From Schistocephalus solidus (Eukaryota; Platyhelminthes; Cestoda; Diphyllobothriidea; Diphyllobothriidae): a stretch of 64,000 bases of DNA. The notes beneath the pieces were generated by a model. That model worked only from the letters and a program-made list of their open reading frames with translations, was not told where the DNA came from and ran no database searches. Positions 30,001 to 34,960 of the stretch are shown here, in pieces. The translations under genes were made by a program, and so were the position numbers. The stretch's first letter is position 1. Each line of letters begins with the position of its first letter. The stretch covers positions 248,001 through 312,000 of the forward strand of contig WEDG01001498.1 in the NCBI GenBank assembly GCA_017591395.1, in the 5' to 3' direction.

Positions 30001-33000
30001 GATCCGAAAGTTACTCCTAAGTTGGCCTTAAACGCAAAATCAGAATTACCCTTCTGGAAAAAGATGCGTGACTGGTCCTCAGTAATTAACCAAGAAGCAC
30101 CACTAAGTGACCTCGAACAAAAAGCTTATCCTACTGACCTTCATCGCAAATGTCTTTCCGGCCTTGTTGGGACAGTCCGTGCGTTCACAGGTCACAGGTC
30201 TCCAAGCTGTAATAGAAAACCGCGAAAAAGGCTACAACACTAGAGGCAAATGAACGTAACGGCTTGTCATTTTCCGAATCATATACATCTTCCTGTTGGG
30301 TTATTTAAGACTAAAAACTGGGGTATTTTAAGCAATAATGAAGACTATTGTGTGTGCCGAAATATAGAAGGTCAATTTTAATCTAGATATTCAGAAAAAA
30401 TAGGTATCCACGGGGTCCTTAGATCTTTAAAAATTAAAGCACAAAAAGCTTTAAATAAATACAGGCATTCTCTCGGATTTGCAAACGTTTTAGGGAACTG
30501 TAATGCCTTTCAGGTTGTTTTGACATATTTTGCCATTTACAATTGACTGCTCATCCTGTGTTTTCTTTCGATTCAATCCGAGGTTCTATGTGAAAAAAAC
30601 AATTAGTTATAGGGAATACAGCGAATCGGAACGAAAATGCGCATTTCCCAACAAGTACATTTTAACAAATGAACCAGTATATAAGTAAAGAAACTACGAA
30701 TTCTTTAGTAAATAATTTATCTATGTTGTGCGCCGTTGGTATCACATGCGAACTATCTTATGGATAGTGCAGGTTGCGGCAAAGCCTACAAACGTTTTGG
30801 GATACGTTTATGAGCACTTTTAGATACGTATTACGGAAAAAACTTCTCGCCCAATCAATTGCAGTCAAGAGACCACAGGATAAGTCAAAGAACAGTAGCG
30901 TACGTTCCCAAGTGTAATGCTTCGGTTTTAGAGCGTCACAGGTTTGAAATGTGGTTGGACAGAGATCGGGCCAATAGTGAAAGAGATGACACACAGCCGG
31001 CAGTCGCGCCTCTGTTGGTCCATATGCTATCACCATTAGAAGATCCTAAACAATTTTAAAAAGACGATTCGGGGTTATTAGAATTTAAAATGCATGCAAA
31101 GGATTTCAAACATTAATAGATTTTCTCCATGCAGTGACATAATCGGGGCAGAAAATGATAAATATTTCATAAAACCGAAATCACAGAAGAAAAATATTTT
31201 GGGTAGTTGACAAATCAGAAGTTTCCTAAGTTTTGACATGTGAGCTTTATTCTTACTTCATTGAGGGGGCATCGCCATTTCGCTCACATGCGTAAGGTGC
31301 ACTAAAGTGAGAGTTTCTCATATGGAACCACCACTGAAGTTTGTTTAAGTATAACGTATTCATTGCGTCTACATTAAGGATAACAGTCCAAAATAAAAAA
31401 GTAATCCGACAAACCGTCCGCTATTTTAACACCTGACACGCAAATGCTCGTAAATCCTTAGACTTAACATAATGCTGGAAAACGTTTAAATATAACAGAC
31501 TGAACGCCATTCTGCGGCAAGATTTAACAATGAAACGATATAATTGACTCAAGATTCACTTTTATTCCATAGTCAGACGAGGTTTGAGAATGACTGCTAT
31601 CAAGTCATACAAATGACCAAATCGCCATCATTACTGATATTCATTATATATCTGACTGTATCGATCTGAAATACTGTTCATTATGTCCTTCTCACCATTA
31701 CATAATGAGGACAGTTATTCAGGCATTTCATACATTTCCGCCAACTGAAGGTTTCAAATTCTGTCATCTTTATTCATGTGATGGTTAACATATTGTATAT
31801 TAACAAAGTAAAGGTGATGTAGCCATGGAGATTTTAATGTTGTAATGTAAGAAAAATAATCGAAACTTTTTAAGCTATCCAGGTGAGGGTAAATGACCAA
31901 TACTGCAGTTGACATCGTTGTCTTTCTCCTTCATCTAGACATCCTGGCACAATTCAAGTACTTTGGAGGGCTCAATTCTGTTGTTCGTAGCTGTGTATTT
32001 TATTTTTTAGTGCGTATGTCAGCCTTAAACCAGGAGATTTTAAAATACCTGTGTACTTTTTTTCCCCGGCGTTCGCGATTGAACCGCGAGGTCATGTGCT
32101 TATCCACAGAAATGATATCTACGTCTCCAAAACTAAAATGCAACAAAGATATATAATCAACGCAAATTCTTTATCAAAAGGTATGCAATTACCTTGTATA
32201 GCTCCCTTTTTCTGCTTAGCAGGCTCTCCACAAGCCAGGTGTGACATTCTGAAAGTTAGATGGGAATTGGATTTCTCGTTAACCAGCCACATTTATTAGG
32301 TAAATGTAATCGAATTAAAATAGCCTTTTTCTTCCTGTGTATAGTTCGGTTTATAAATACAAGTGGATGTTTAGGGAATCACTGGATTAGTGTCAGGTAC
32401 AAACATATTAACAAACAGCCAAGTTATGAGCTTCGCAACTCAGTATCGGATTCGTATACGTGTGGCAAATTTTTATTTATTCAGTAAAGCACTGTCAAGC
32501 TGCATCTAAGAATTCACCTATTTATAGTAAGCAGAACTGAGGGGATTTGTCTTGCAATCATTTTAAGTTTATGCTGTGGCTGCCATAGCAGTGCATTGCG
32601 TAAGGAACAACCTCGAAATCAGGGTAGGAAAACAAATAAATTGCCTTATCCTGTACAAAAAACACTTCATTATAAGAACAGGGGGATCAACTGAAAGGCA
32701 TGTACCTTACATTACTGGAAATATCCTTATTTGTCGGTAAATTTGAATTACCTGCACTTTCCACATGCTGAAACACAATTGTTAAAATTGACGGTATTGA
32801 ATCTATGGCAAAGGATTCTTGGCATTGTTTTGCTGAAAATAAAACACATGCAGATCAATGAATCAAATTATTATTTAACGTAGAAAAATTATCCTAGAAT
32901 GCCTTATTAGTTTAGCTTCTTTGTCATACTGGAAGATGGGATATTTAAGCATAGTAGTAGCAGTTAAAATACTATAACATAGTGTCTAAAGGATATCGGA

Positions 33001-34149
33001 AGATATTCAGCCAACGTCTAGAAGCAAGTTAAAATTTTATTTCTCAATAGGATTTTTCACTATCATTCTTTATATTTGGGCATCACGTACAGTAAACGAG
33101 CGGTATAACAACCGAACACAGGAGCTCAATAGTGCTTATATGCACACTCGGCGGAAAGTAGCTGATCGCAGATGCAATGACAAGTGGCATTCCATTCAAC
33201 TGGACGTCATCCAGAAAAAGAATCACGATGTGTAATGTTCGAAGTAGATGTTCGCAGACGCCTTAAAATATTTCAGAAAATACGAAATCAGAAGGAAATA
33301 CATTATTTCATGTTCTGTAAACAGTAAACTAAAGTTAATAGCTATTAATTACTAATTACTAATCTAGATTACTGAATATACTAACGTTTTCAAGAAGTAT
33401 TTGCAAATAAATAGTTAACTGTTAGAATTCAATCCAGCTATTTATCTCAAAACTGCAATTGACGACATCTTGCCTGGCTTCCGAAGATTAGCAAATTTTC
33501 TAAAGGCAACATCCACATGTTAACAATTAATTTATTGTTCGCAACGTAAATGTTAAGGGTAAAATCACGTATACTTCAGCTTTTTAGTATTTAAAAGCCG
33601 GAAATTGCACAATTTTTCGTAATTATGAGTAACTGCTATATAAACTGAAACAACTTAATAGTTAGCAGTGCATAGTCAAATGATATCGTTTCCAGTTCAG
33701 TATGTTTTAAGGTCAGAATATAAGCGTTGAAACGAAGGAAAATGTGGGAATGTTAAAGAAAAACAGCAATTTATTCCAGGAATCTACTTGAAATGCTAGC
33801 AAATTTCCCAACATTCTCAATAAGGTTGATGAGATTGATCAATAGGTGCTCAATGGAAGTTTTGGATAATGCGTTCGTTTTGCATTCGTCGTCCATATGA
33901 TATAAATTCATATCGGCTTTGTTGAAGTTAGGGTTATCCCTTAGGTGTCTAAAAAAATAAAATTCTTGGGAAAGCAAACCCGTAAAGCGTTGACTGGAAA
34001 AACTTCAGCAAATTTATCAGGTCGCCTGAGGAAACTGGTGGGCCACTGACGAATGTAACTTTGTAGATTATTTCCTGAAATAATTTCAGTTTAGCGGTGA
34101 CTGAGCGATTAAAAAAAATCTGGCACATACAGGCTTTGTAGGACGCCAT
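1..34149 (-). CDS. unc79: UNC79 orthologue, NALCN channel-complex subunit (5' ~25 exons; gene continues past the left edge)
   Basis: UNC79 is a very large cytosolic scaffold that, with UNC80 and NALF1, binds and stabilises the NALCN sodium-leak channel setting neuronal resting excitability. Here 25 exons were traced by hand on the minus strand, each with GT/AG borders and matching phase, giving about 1,930 residues before the window ends. Collinear blocks resembling vertebrate UNC79 include VIAYGP..LFHYWPDL (exon 5), GNKPPPFYVC (7), GNRPIRFCETCH (8), LPHPVEVARVG (13), SLIPYDIM (14), YWLEAIRTEV (15), FPPTLRLIY (19), DLDWKVRFHAYEK (20), QFDTV..FSWDFFIDRF (21), VQRHLALLLGY (23) and LEPHIRHHWL (24). 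Conservation of order over the whole length makes the family call firm. The start codon at 34149 sits in a good context (A at -3, G at +4), with an in-frame TGA two codons upstream. No trans-splice acceptor was established. The C-terminal half lies beyond position 1. Similarity to vertebrate UNC79 was judged from memory, not from an alignment. Confidence 0.93.
71..485 (-). CDS. unc79: UNC79 exon 25 (residues ~1797-1934)
   Basis: 415 nt, phase 0-1 (acceptor CGCATGAAG, donor GCGAG|GTATGT). A Gly/Ser/Thr-rich insert (~1800-1890) precedes VEYLIKIVLNTLQTQVHICK, equivalent to vertebrate 'ILLHLIHITVNTLNAQYHSCK'. The acceptor (AAG) is weaker than the others, so the 5' border is less sure. Confidence 0.85.
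486..2293 (-). other. UNC79 intron 24
   Basis: 1.8 kb non-coding. Around 965-1060 there are loose TTAGGG/GGTTAGG-like words. At 1084-1131 a 12-bp inverted repeat (ATAACCCATGT / ACATGGGTTAT) flanks a ~24-nt loop. I see nothing else. Confidence 0.6.
1084..1131. repeat. short inverted repeat
   Basis: Arms ATAACCCATGT (1085-1095) and ACATGGGTTAT (1121-1131) can pair around a short loop. It may be a remnant of a foldback element. No flanking target duplication is obvious. Confidence 0.4.
2294..2519 (-). CDS. unc79: UNC79 exon 24 (residues ~1721-1796)
   Basis: 226 nt, phase 2-0 (acceptor TTGTTCCAG, donor TACAAG|GTAGGA). STVFHAFISHVADVLDRN, then RLLEPHIRHHWLNTLLIILY, matches vertebrate 'STCFNAFIAGIAQVMDYN..SLKPHIRQMWLKALLVILY'. 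Confidence 0.95.
2520..3054 (-). other. UNC79 intron 23
   Basis: 535 nt of non-coding sequence between exons 23 and 24. No repeat, RNA gene or extra exon recognised. Confidence 0.6.
3055..3349 (-). CDS. unc79: UNC79 exon 23 (residues ~1623-1720)
   Basis: 295 nt, phase 1-2 (acceptor TTTTACAG, donor TTAAG|GTAACT). GTLHQWVRLLLRFMATVD and LSKVQRHLALLLGYSDQAFN match vertebrate 'QTVHQLITVLMKFMAKDE..FNTVKRHLYVLLGYDQQEG'. A 5.2-kb intron with retroelement A separates it from exon 22. Confidence 0.94.
3820..6600 (+). mobile_element. Retroelement A: CR1-like non-LTR retrotransposon, 5'-truncated, broken
   Basis: The remains of an ORF2 in several frames. APE endonuclease comes first: VVYRPPG and RDFNAPDIDW at ~3985-4110 (the usual Gly before DFN is Arg), then NCLDLII and LGRSDP at 4225-4310, where the catalytic His of SDH is Pro. 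The reverse transcriptase follows at 5091-5690 with VYIDFSKAFDRVPHKR, SGVPQGRVLG and an intact FADD. The C-terminal part at 5680-6480 carries LEYCVQAWHP. Stops (e.g. 4142, 4999, 5739, 6064) and frame changes prevent translation. The 3' end has the family hairpin at 6552-6580 and fades into an A/T-rich tail near 6600. It lies antisense inside UNC79 intron 22. Confidence 0.9.
6552..6580 (+). repeat. 3' hairpin of element A
   Basis: AGGG / CCC outer and AGGC-TCT-GCCT inner pairing near the 3' end. It is the same layout as in B, C, K and F. Confidence 0.65.
8579..8821 (-). CDS. unc79: UNC79 exon 22 (residues ~1542-1622)
   Basis: 243 nt, phase 1-1 (acceptor TTCCTTAG, donor CCTG|GTAAGT), 118 nt from exon 21. 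SDLNNMNKRGDAFQQQFNRA sits where vertebrates have 'ANLSDAALWKIKRARFARNR'. A Gly/Lys-rich tail follows. Similarity is modest, but phase and position fit. Confidence 0.82.
8822..8939 (-). other. UNC79 intron 21 (118 nt)
   Basis: Short intron with donor GTATAT and acceptor CCTTAG. Nothing else in it. Confidence 0.75.
8940..9135 (-). CDS. unc79: UNC79 exon 21 (residues ~1477-1541)
   Basis: 196 nt, phase 0-1 (acceptor TCAATGCAG, donor CTCCG|GTATAT). CLEHQFDTVAADRSLVLQRM and FSWDFFIDRFGILSIEAQI match vertebrate 'CLDFQFDTVVKDRPTIL..LSWEFFVNRFETLSLEAQL'. Confidence 0.95.
9136..12885 (-). other. UNC79 intron 20 (3.75 kb)
   Basis: Mostly anonymous AT-rich sequence. A tRNA-like SINE fragment and a TAG-repeat microsatellite lie at about 11590-11870. 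No extra exon or RNA gene was recognised. Confidence 0.6.
11590..11870 (-). mobile_element. Diverged SINE-like repeat with TAG microsatellite
   Basis: On the minus strand, GGGTTCGAGCCTAGGG (11833-11848) looks like a pol III B box. It is followed by an unusual GC-richer body reaching a (TAG/TAA)n-like run at ~11692-11732. The local base composition differs from the surrounding intron. The A box is not clear, so this could be another kind of repeat. Confidence 0.45.
12886..13435 (-). CDS. unc79: UNC79 exon 20 (residues ~1293-1476)
   Basis: 550 nt, phase 2-0 (acceptor GATTTCAG, donor CTGCTC|GTAAGT). WVLPLLLQSLTVPG, DLDWKVRFHAYEKIFCLLRQ and AVAHVFCRLIGSLDDYNSVV all have vertebrate counterparts at the same order. 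A Gly/Ser/Ala-rich insert (~residues 1365-1415) is lineage-specific. Confidence 0.95.
13436..14176 (-). other. UNC79 intron 19
   Basis: 741 nt, AT-rich. No gene or repeat recognised; an open minus-strand stretch at 13634-13984 has no splice support or homology. Confidence 0.6.
14177..14843 (-). CDS. unc79: UNC79 exon 19 (residues ~1071-1292)
   Basis: 667 nt, phase 1-2 (acceptor CTCTTTCAG, donor CCCTC|GTGAGT). FPPTLRLIYQLFRCLMG and PVILRNILECLTFLVRVGNV match vertebrate 'LPVTLRLIYTIFQEM..PDILFNMLNCLKILCLHGEC'. The end, VIYLIEHCLIPS, runs into MWNLL of exon 20. Ser/Thr/Pro-rich spacers flank the core. Confidence 0.93.
14844..15938 (-). other. UNC79 intron 18
   Basis: 1.1 kb between exons 18 and 19. 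No feature recognised. Confidence 0.6.
15939..16359 (-). CDS. unc79: UNC79 exon 18 (residues ~931-1070)
   Basis: 421 nt, phase 0-1 (acceptor ATTTTTTTAG, donor ACCAG|GTAAAT). ETPQLVLCLLTDMLQLRW parallels the helix before the Cys-rich 'CQKDEKAIECNLCQ' of vertebrates. CCLYCQDVCYWFEMASRLCQ corresponds to 'CNLCQSSILCYQLACELLERL'. A Pro/Ala/Ser spacer lies between them. Confidence 0.9.
16360..17155 (-). other. UNC79 intron 17
   Basis: 0.8 kb of AT-rich sequence with a T-rich acceptor tract. No feature recognised. Confidence 0.6.
17156..17827 (-). CDS. unc79: UNC79 exon 17 (residues ~707-930), acidic linker
   Basis: 672 nt, phase 0-0 (acceptor GTATTTCAG, donor AAGCAG|GTCAGT). It opens with ILTTVDVSIPMKELLTMF, equivalent to vertebrate 'VLSELDIMVPLQLLISMF', and closes with RCLGLMLDLLGKQ, equivalent to 'FILMFDLLLKQ'. 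Between lies a low-complexity part rich in Asp/Glu/Ser (residues ~735-800), then Lys/Arg (~840-905). This is probably a disordered linker between helical blocks. Confidence 0.92.
17917..18040 (-). CDS. unc79: UNC79 exon 16 (residues ~665-706)
   Basis: 124 nt, phase 2-0 (acceptor TTTGTCAG, donor CTGGAG|GTCGGT). KKIFDATAGPFPFLPSKVYH and the following DRFIDASVAVQDQVLSWL match vertebrate 'KMFDIELCPLPFSMEEMFGFI..RFTGYPSSVQEQALLWL'. Confidence 0.94.
18140..18206 (-). mobile_element. tRNA-derived SINE head, minus copy
   Basis: Read on minus, TGGCTGGCGCGTTGG resembles a tRNA A-box/D-arm, and GAGTTTGAATTCC (complement of 18149-18161) a B box, about 35 nt apart. The middle, GGACTGAAGCC, matches the plus copy at 18436-18522. 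It has no acceptor stem, so it is not a working tRNA gene. Confidence 0.55.
18436..18522 (+). mobile_element. tRNA-derived SINE head, plus copy
   Basis: TAGTTCAGATG (18446-18456) fits an A box and GGGTTTGAATCC (18499-18510) a B box. GCTGGCTGCACTGAAGCC between them is shared with the inverted copy at 18140-18206. The 5' acceptor strand does not pair with a 3' strand, so this is a SINE or tRNA relic rather than a tRNA. Confidence 0.6.
18772..18860 (-). CDS. unc79: UNC79 exon 15 (residues ~636-664)
   Basis: 89 nt, phase 0-2 (acceptor TTTCATAG, donor TTTAAA|GTAAGC). WDYIIPYWLEAIRTEVKPDD is nearly the vertebrate 'WECIMPEWLEAIRTEVPDN'. Confidence 0.95.
18861..20084 (-). other. UNC79 intron 14
   Basis: 1.2 kb, AT-rich. 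No feature recognised. Confidence 0.6.
20085..20172 (-). CDS. unc79: UNC79 exon 14 (residues ~606-635)
   Basis: 88 nt, phase 2-0 (acceptor ACTTACAG, donor TTTGAG|GTTAGT). DTLCGKTTVVKHGLSRIGSL then IPYDIM matches vertebrate 'DKSCSTVTQLKEGLNRILCLIPYNVI' along its length. Confidence 0.94.
20173..20217 (-). other. 45-nt intron (UNC79 intron 13)
   Basis: GTAAGT at 20217 down to TTACAG at 20173. It splits the Trp codon TG|G of the conserved W-D pair. It is the second very short intron of the gene and the only one of this size away from the 5' end. Confidence 0.88.
20218..20321 (-). CDS. unc79: UNC79 exon 13 (residues ~572-605)
   Basis: 104 nt, phase 0-2 (acceptor CTTTTACAG, donor TGCTG|GTAAGT). 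YIMKWVQEV and AVLLPHPVEVARVGSCW match vertebrate 'FVTKWLKTV..CLLPKPMEFARVGGYW'. It is separated from exon 14 by a 45-nt intron. Confidence 0.93.
20322..21504 (-). other. UNC79 intron 12
   Basis: 1.2 kb. A tRNA-like fragment lies at ~20915-21003; otherwise nothing recognised. Confidence 0.6.
20915..21003 (-). mobile_element. Possible tRNA-derived SINE fragment
   Basis: On minus, GTGGCTCAATAGACCAAGAG resembles an A-box region, and AGTAGTTCAGTCCC (near 20920-20935) a degraded B box. The spacing is close to that of a tRNA. The match is weak and no second copy was found in the window. Confidence 0.35.
21505..21587 (-). CDS. unc79: UNC79 exon 12 (residues ~544-571)
   Basis: 83 nt, phase 1-0 (acceptor CTTGTTCAG, donor GCGAG|GTGAGT). 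PTLDELGDLIERVKSE aligns with vertebrate 'MMDDEVGSLVEKLKPQ' and joins YIMKWVQEV in exon 13. Confidence 0.85.
21588..24474 (-). other. UNC79 intron 11 (2.9 kb)
   Basis: Long AT-rich intron. A hydrophobic minus-strand open stretch at 23906-24208 has no splice sites in the right phase and no homology. No repeat was identified. Confidence 0.6.
24475..24541 (-). CDS. unc79: UNC79 exon 11 (residues ~522-543)
   Basis: 67 nt, phase 0-1 (acceptor CCTTACAG, donor CTGAAG|GTTAGT). DLLTRVTAGIFNWFLDTVY matches vertebrate 'ESLARLVAMVFQWFHSTAY'. Confidence 0.88.
24542..25871 (-). other. UNC79 intron 10
   Basis: 1.3 kb. No extra exon is needed, because exon 10 joins exon 11 in phase 0 with continuous similarity. 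Nothing else recognised. Confidence 0.6.
25872..26060 (-). CDS. unc79: UNC79 exon 10 (residues ~459-521)
   Basis: 189 nt, phase 0-0 (acceptor TGTATTTAG, donor ACACA|GTATGC). YDDEDHKVLAIYGALLAGEK then CRPTEKTNT follows vertebrate 'DDKHDQRLLSQFGIWFLVSLCTPSENTPT'. An earlier donor at 25937 would drop this conserved part, so the longer form was chosen. Confidence 0.85.
26061..26980 (-). other. UNC79 intron 9
   Basis: 0.9 kb. An open stretch at 26467-26670 (minus) has no UNC79 similarity and is not needed for phase. No other feature. Confidence 0.6.
26981..27328 (-). CDS. unc79: UNC79 exon 9 (residues ~343-458)
   Basis: 348 nt, phase 0-0 (acceptor TCTCACAG, donor ATGATG|GTATGC). The conserved start is LQPCMLESIIALTRESNPRW, RQLLLGHSEDG. 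After it comes a Gly/Pro/Ser/Ala-rich linker (residues ~385-455) with no vertebrate counterpart that I recognise. Confidence 0.87.
27506..27718 (-). CDS. unc79: UNC79 exon 8 (residues ~272-342), Cys/His-rich
   Basis: 213 nt, phase 0-0 (acceptor GTGAATAG, donor TTTCAG|GTGAGT). It contains CESKTC, TCFSVEC, GNRPIRFCETCHLIRH, each matching a Cys/His motif of vertebrate UNC79 at the same spacing. It ends with HVFQ, equivalent to vertebrate 'HLYQ'. Confidence 0.94.
27719..29312 (-). other. UNC79 intron 7
   Basis: 1.6 kb, AT-rich. No feature recognised. Confidence 0.6.
29313..29447 (-). CDS. unc79: UNC79 exon 7 (residues ~227-271), CxxC
   Basis: A 135-nt, phase 0-0 exon (acceptor TTTATGCAG, donor AGGCAG|GTAAGA). 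ISVRHGNKPPPFYVCLDC and DQLTDILLP closely follow vertebrate 'LSVALGDKPPPLYLCEEC..WLIDVLLP'. The CLDC pair is the second Cys pair of the putative zinc-binding region. Confidence 0.94.
29448..30903 (-). other. UNC79 introns 5 and 6 around exon 6
   Basis: Apart from exon 6 (30139-30206) this stretch is non-coding, with no repeat or RNA gene recognised. Confidence 0.6.
30139..30206 (-). CDS. unc79: UNC79 exon 6 (residues ~204-226), Cys pair
   Basis: A 68-nt exon (acceptor CTATTACAG, donor ATGAAG|GTCAGT). It encodes PVTCERTDCPNKAGKTFAMK, with the CxxxxC pair matching vertebrate 'HCQHIECHN'. It begins the cysteine-rich module that continues in exons 7 and 8. Confidence 0.9.
30904..31045 (-). CDS. 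unc79: UNC79 exon 5 (residues ~157-203)
   Basis: Acceptor TTGTTTAG, donor GGAAC|GTACGC, phase 0 to 1. It encodes DLLMVIAYGPTEARLPAV and CHLFHYWPDL, one of the clearest UNC79 signatures in the window. The open frame continues past the donor, but similarity stops there. Confidence 0.92.
32193..32248 (-). CDS. unc79: UNC79 exon 4 (residues ~138-156)
   Basis: A 56-nt exon between acceptor ACTTTCAG and donor ACAAG|GTAATT. It encodes CHTWLVESLLSRKRELYK, matching vertebrate 'HCQLLECLMKYKQEVWK', and runs straight into DLLMVIAYGP of exon 5. It splices in frame to exon 3, but about 45 residues present in vertebrates between the two are not accounted for. Confidence 0.82.
32752..32832 (-). CDS. unc79: UNC79 exon 3 (residues ~111-137)
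   Basis: An 81-nt exon between acceptor TATTTTCAG and donor GCAG|GTAATT, phase 1 in and out. It encodes QESFAIDSIPSILTIVFQHV, similar in pattern to the vertebrate segment around 'NDDILSTLPYTMISTL'. It is too short to stand out as an ORF and was found by phase and similarity. Confidence 0.68.
33788..33948 (-). CDS. unc79: UNC79 exon 2 (residues ~57-110)
   Basis: Runs from HLRDNPNF to a helical stretch SIEHLLINLINLIENVGKF that fits the first HEAT-like helices of UNC79. The donor is CAA|GTAGAT, ending in phase 1. The link to vertebrate UNC79 is weaker here, and the segment is roughly 50 residues shorter than in vertebrates. Phase continuity with exons 1 and 3 supports it. Confidence 0.75.
33949..33979 (-). 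other. 31-nt micro-intron (UNC79 intron 1)
   Basis: GT at 33979-33978 and AG at 33950-33949 enclose 31 nt that end in a T-rich run before TTTAG. Removing it joins phase-2 GG to A and opens exon 2; leaving it in gives an early stop. Introns this small near the 5' end of genes are known from flatworms. Confidence 0.8.
33980..34149 (-). CDS. unc79: UNC79 exon 1 (residues 1-57)
   Basis: The first coding exon starts MASYKACM and carries the N-terminal UNC79 pattern AKLKLFQEIIYKV followed by GDLINLLKFFQSTL, which parallels the extreme N terminus of vertebrate UNC79. It ends in phase 2 at TACGG, followed by donor GTTTGC. The ATG is supported by AAAATGG context and by a TGA stop in frame just upstream. 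Read-through without splicing reaches a stop within about 10 codons. Confidence 0.88.
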
Positions 34150-34960
34150 TTTTCACGGCTTCACCTTTTGTAATGCGTACGCAGTTTACGCCCACATATA
34201 AGCTGTAGTATTGAAGGTGACCTTGAGGCCTGGGAAGGCCAATAGACGGTTGAAAATATATAAAGGTTTTTAATCCAGATACGTGAATATTTCGAAATTA
34301 ATTTTCATAAATAACAATCTACAGCATAGAACGCACCGTTTACATAATAAACTCGTATTATTGCTAACCATTCCTAGCTGGGTTTAAAAATTATGAAGTC
34401 AAATAAGTGGTGCATCATTTTAAATTGGTCTCGGATTTCAACTCCTTGGACCTTTTTAAGATTTAGTCTCAACCTTCGTATACAAGACACGTCAGTTTCA
34501 AATAAACTTACGAGTGGATTGCCCATTCTGTAAATTTGGGACATGAACAGTCACTGGCCGTCCAAATATTCCTTTTCTATGGATGCTTACACGTCCCGGA
34601 GGTTATTCTTACGATAATTGCAGTTTTTAACGTTCACTTTCTTCCAAAACTCACGCTGGCGGTTTGATGCTTGAATCTGCTCTCAATCGTGGACGGAGAG
34701 GTCACAACAAAGGCTTATTCGTTGCATACTTCTTACGAGACTCTCTGTTGCGGCGAAAAATGACACCGTGATCGGGAGTCGAACCTGGTTCGGAAATACG
34801 AATGCCAACGCCCGTAAGCACTCGGCCACATCCGCATGGAAATTTTAAAAAAATTGCACACAAACAGAAAAGGTCAGCGAAGACAGATATTCTGTTACTA
34901 CCTCTCCTCCTATCAACGGGCAAAAAGACTGATAACAGTATTGAATGTCACCTAAGAGGG
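34150..34960 (-). other. UNC79 upstream flank / likely 5'UTR and promoter zone
   Basis: Upstream of the UNC79 start codon. No convincing TATA box or CpG-rich patch was seen, and the transcription start cannot be placed. A SINE-like tRNA segment lies at 34765-34838, and the retrotransposon cluster begins at about 34960. The regulatory space appears short unless enhancers lie in introns. Confidence 0.4.
34765..34838 (-). mobile_element. tRNA-derived SINE head (Leu/Ser-like)
   Basis: On minus, GATGTGGCCGAGTGCTTACG has a near-perfect A box (complement of 34819-34828), and GGTTCGACTCCCGATC a near-perfect B box (complement of 34775-34785), with tRNA-like spacing. The sequence looks most like a type II (Ser/Leu) tRNA body but lacks a pairing acceptor stem. 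It lies about 0.6 kb upstream of the UNC79 ATG, in the same orientation. Confidence 0.65.

Larger units (their letters stand above)
31046..33787 (-). other. UNC79 introns 2-4 around exons 3 and 4
   Basis: Three introns of 955, 503 and 1147 nt separated by two small exons. The 503-nt intron 3 (32249-32751) is where a vertebrate-like extra exon of about 45 codons would lie. I tested its open stretches and none fits phase 1-1 with good splice sites. No repeats recognised. Confidence 0.5.

Noticed and set aside
32249..32751. Several open stretches tested as the missing exon between UNC79 exons 3 and 4
   Set aside because: Those with acceptors either hit a stop in the required phase or lacked a donor leaving phase 1.
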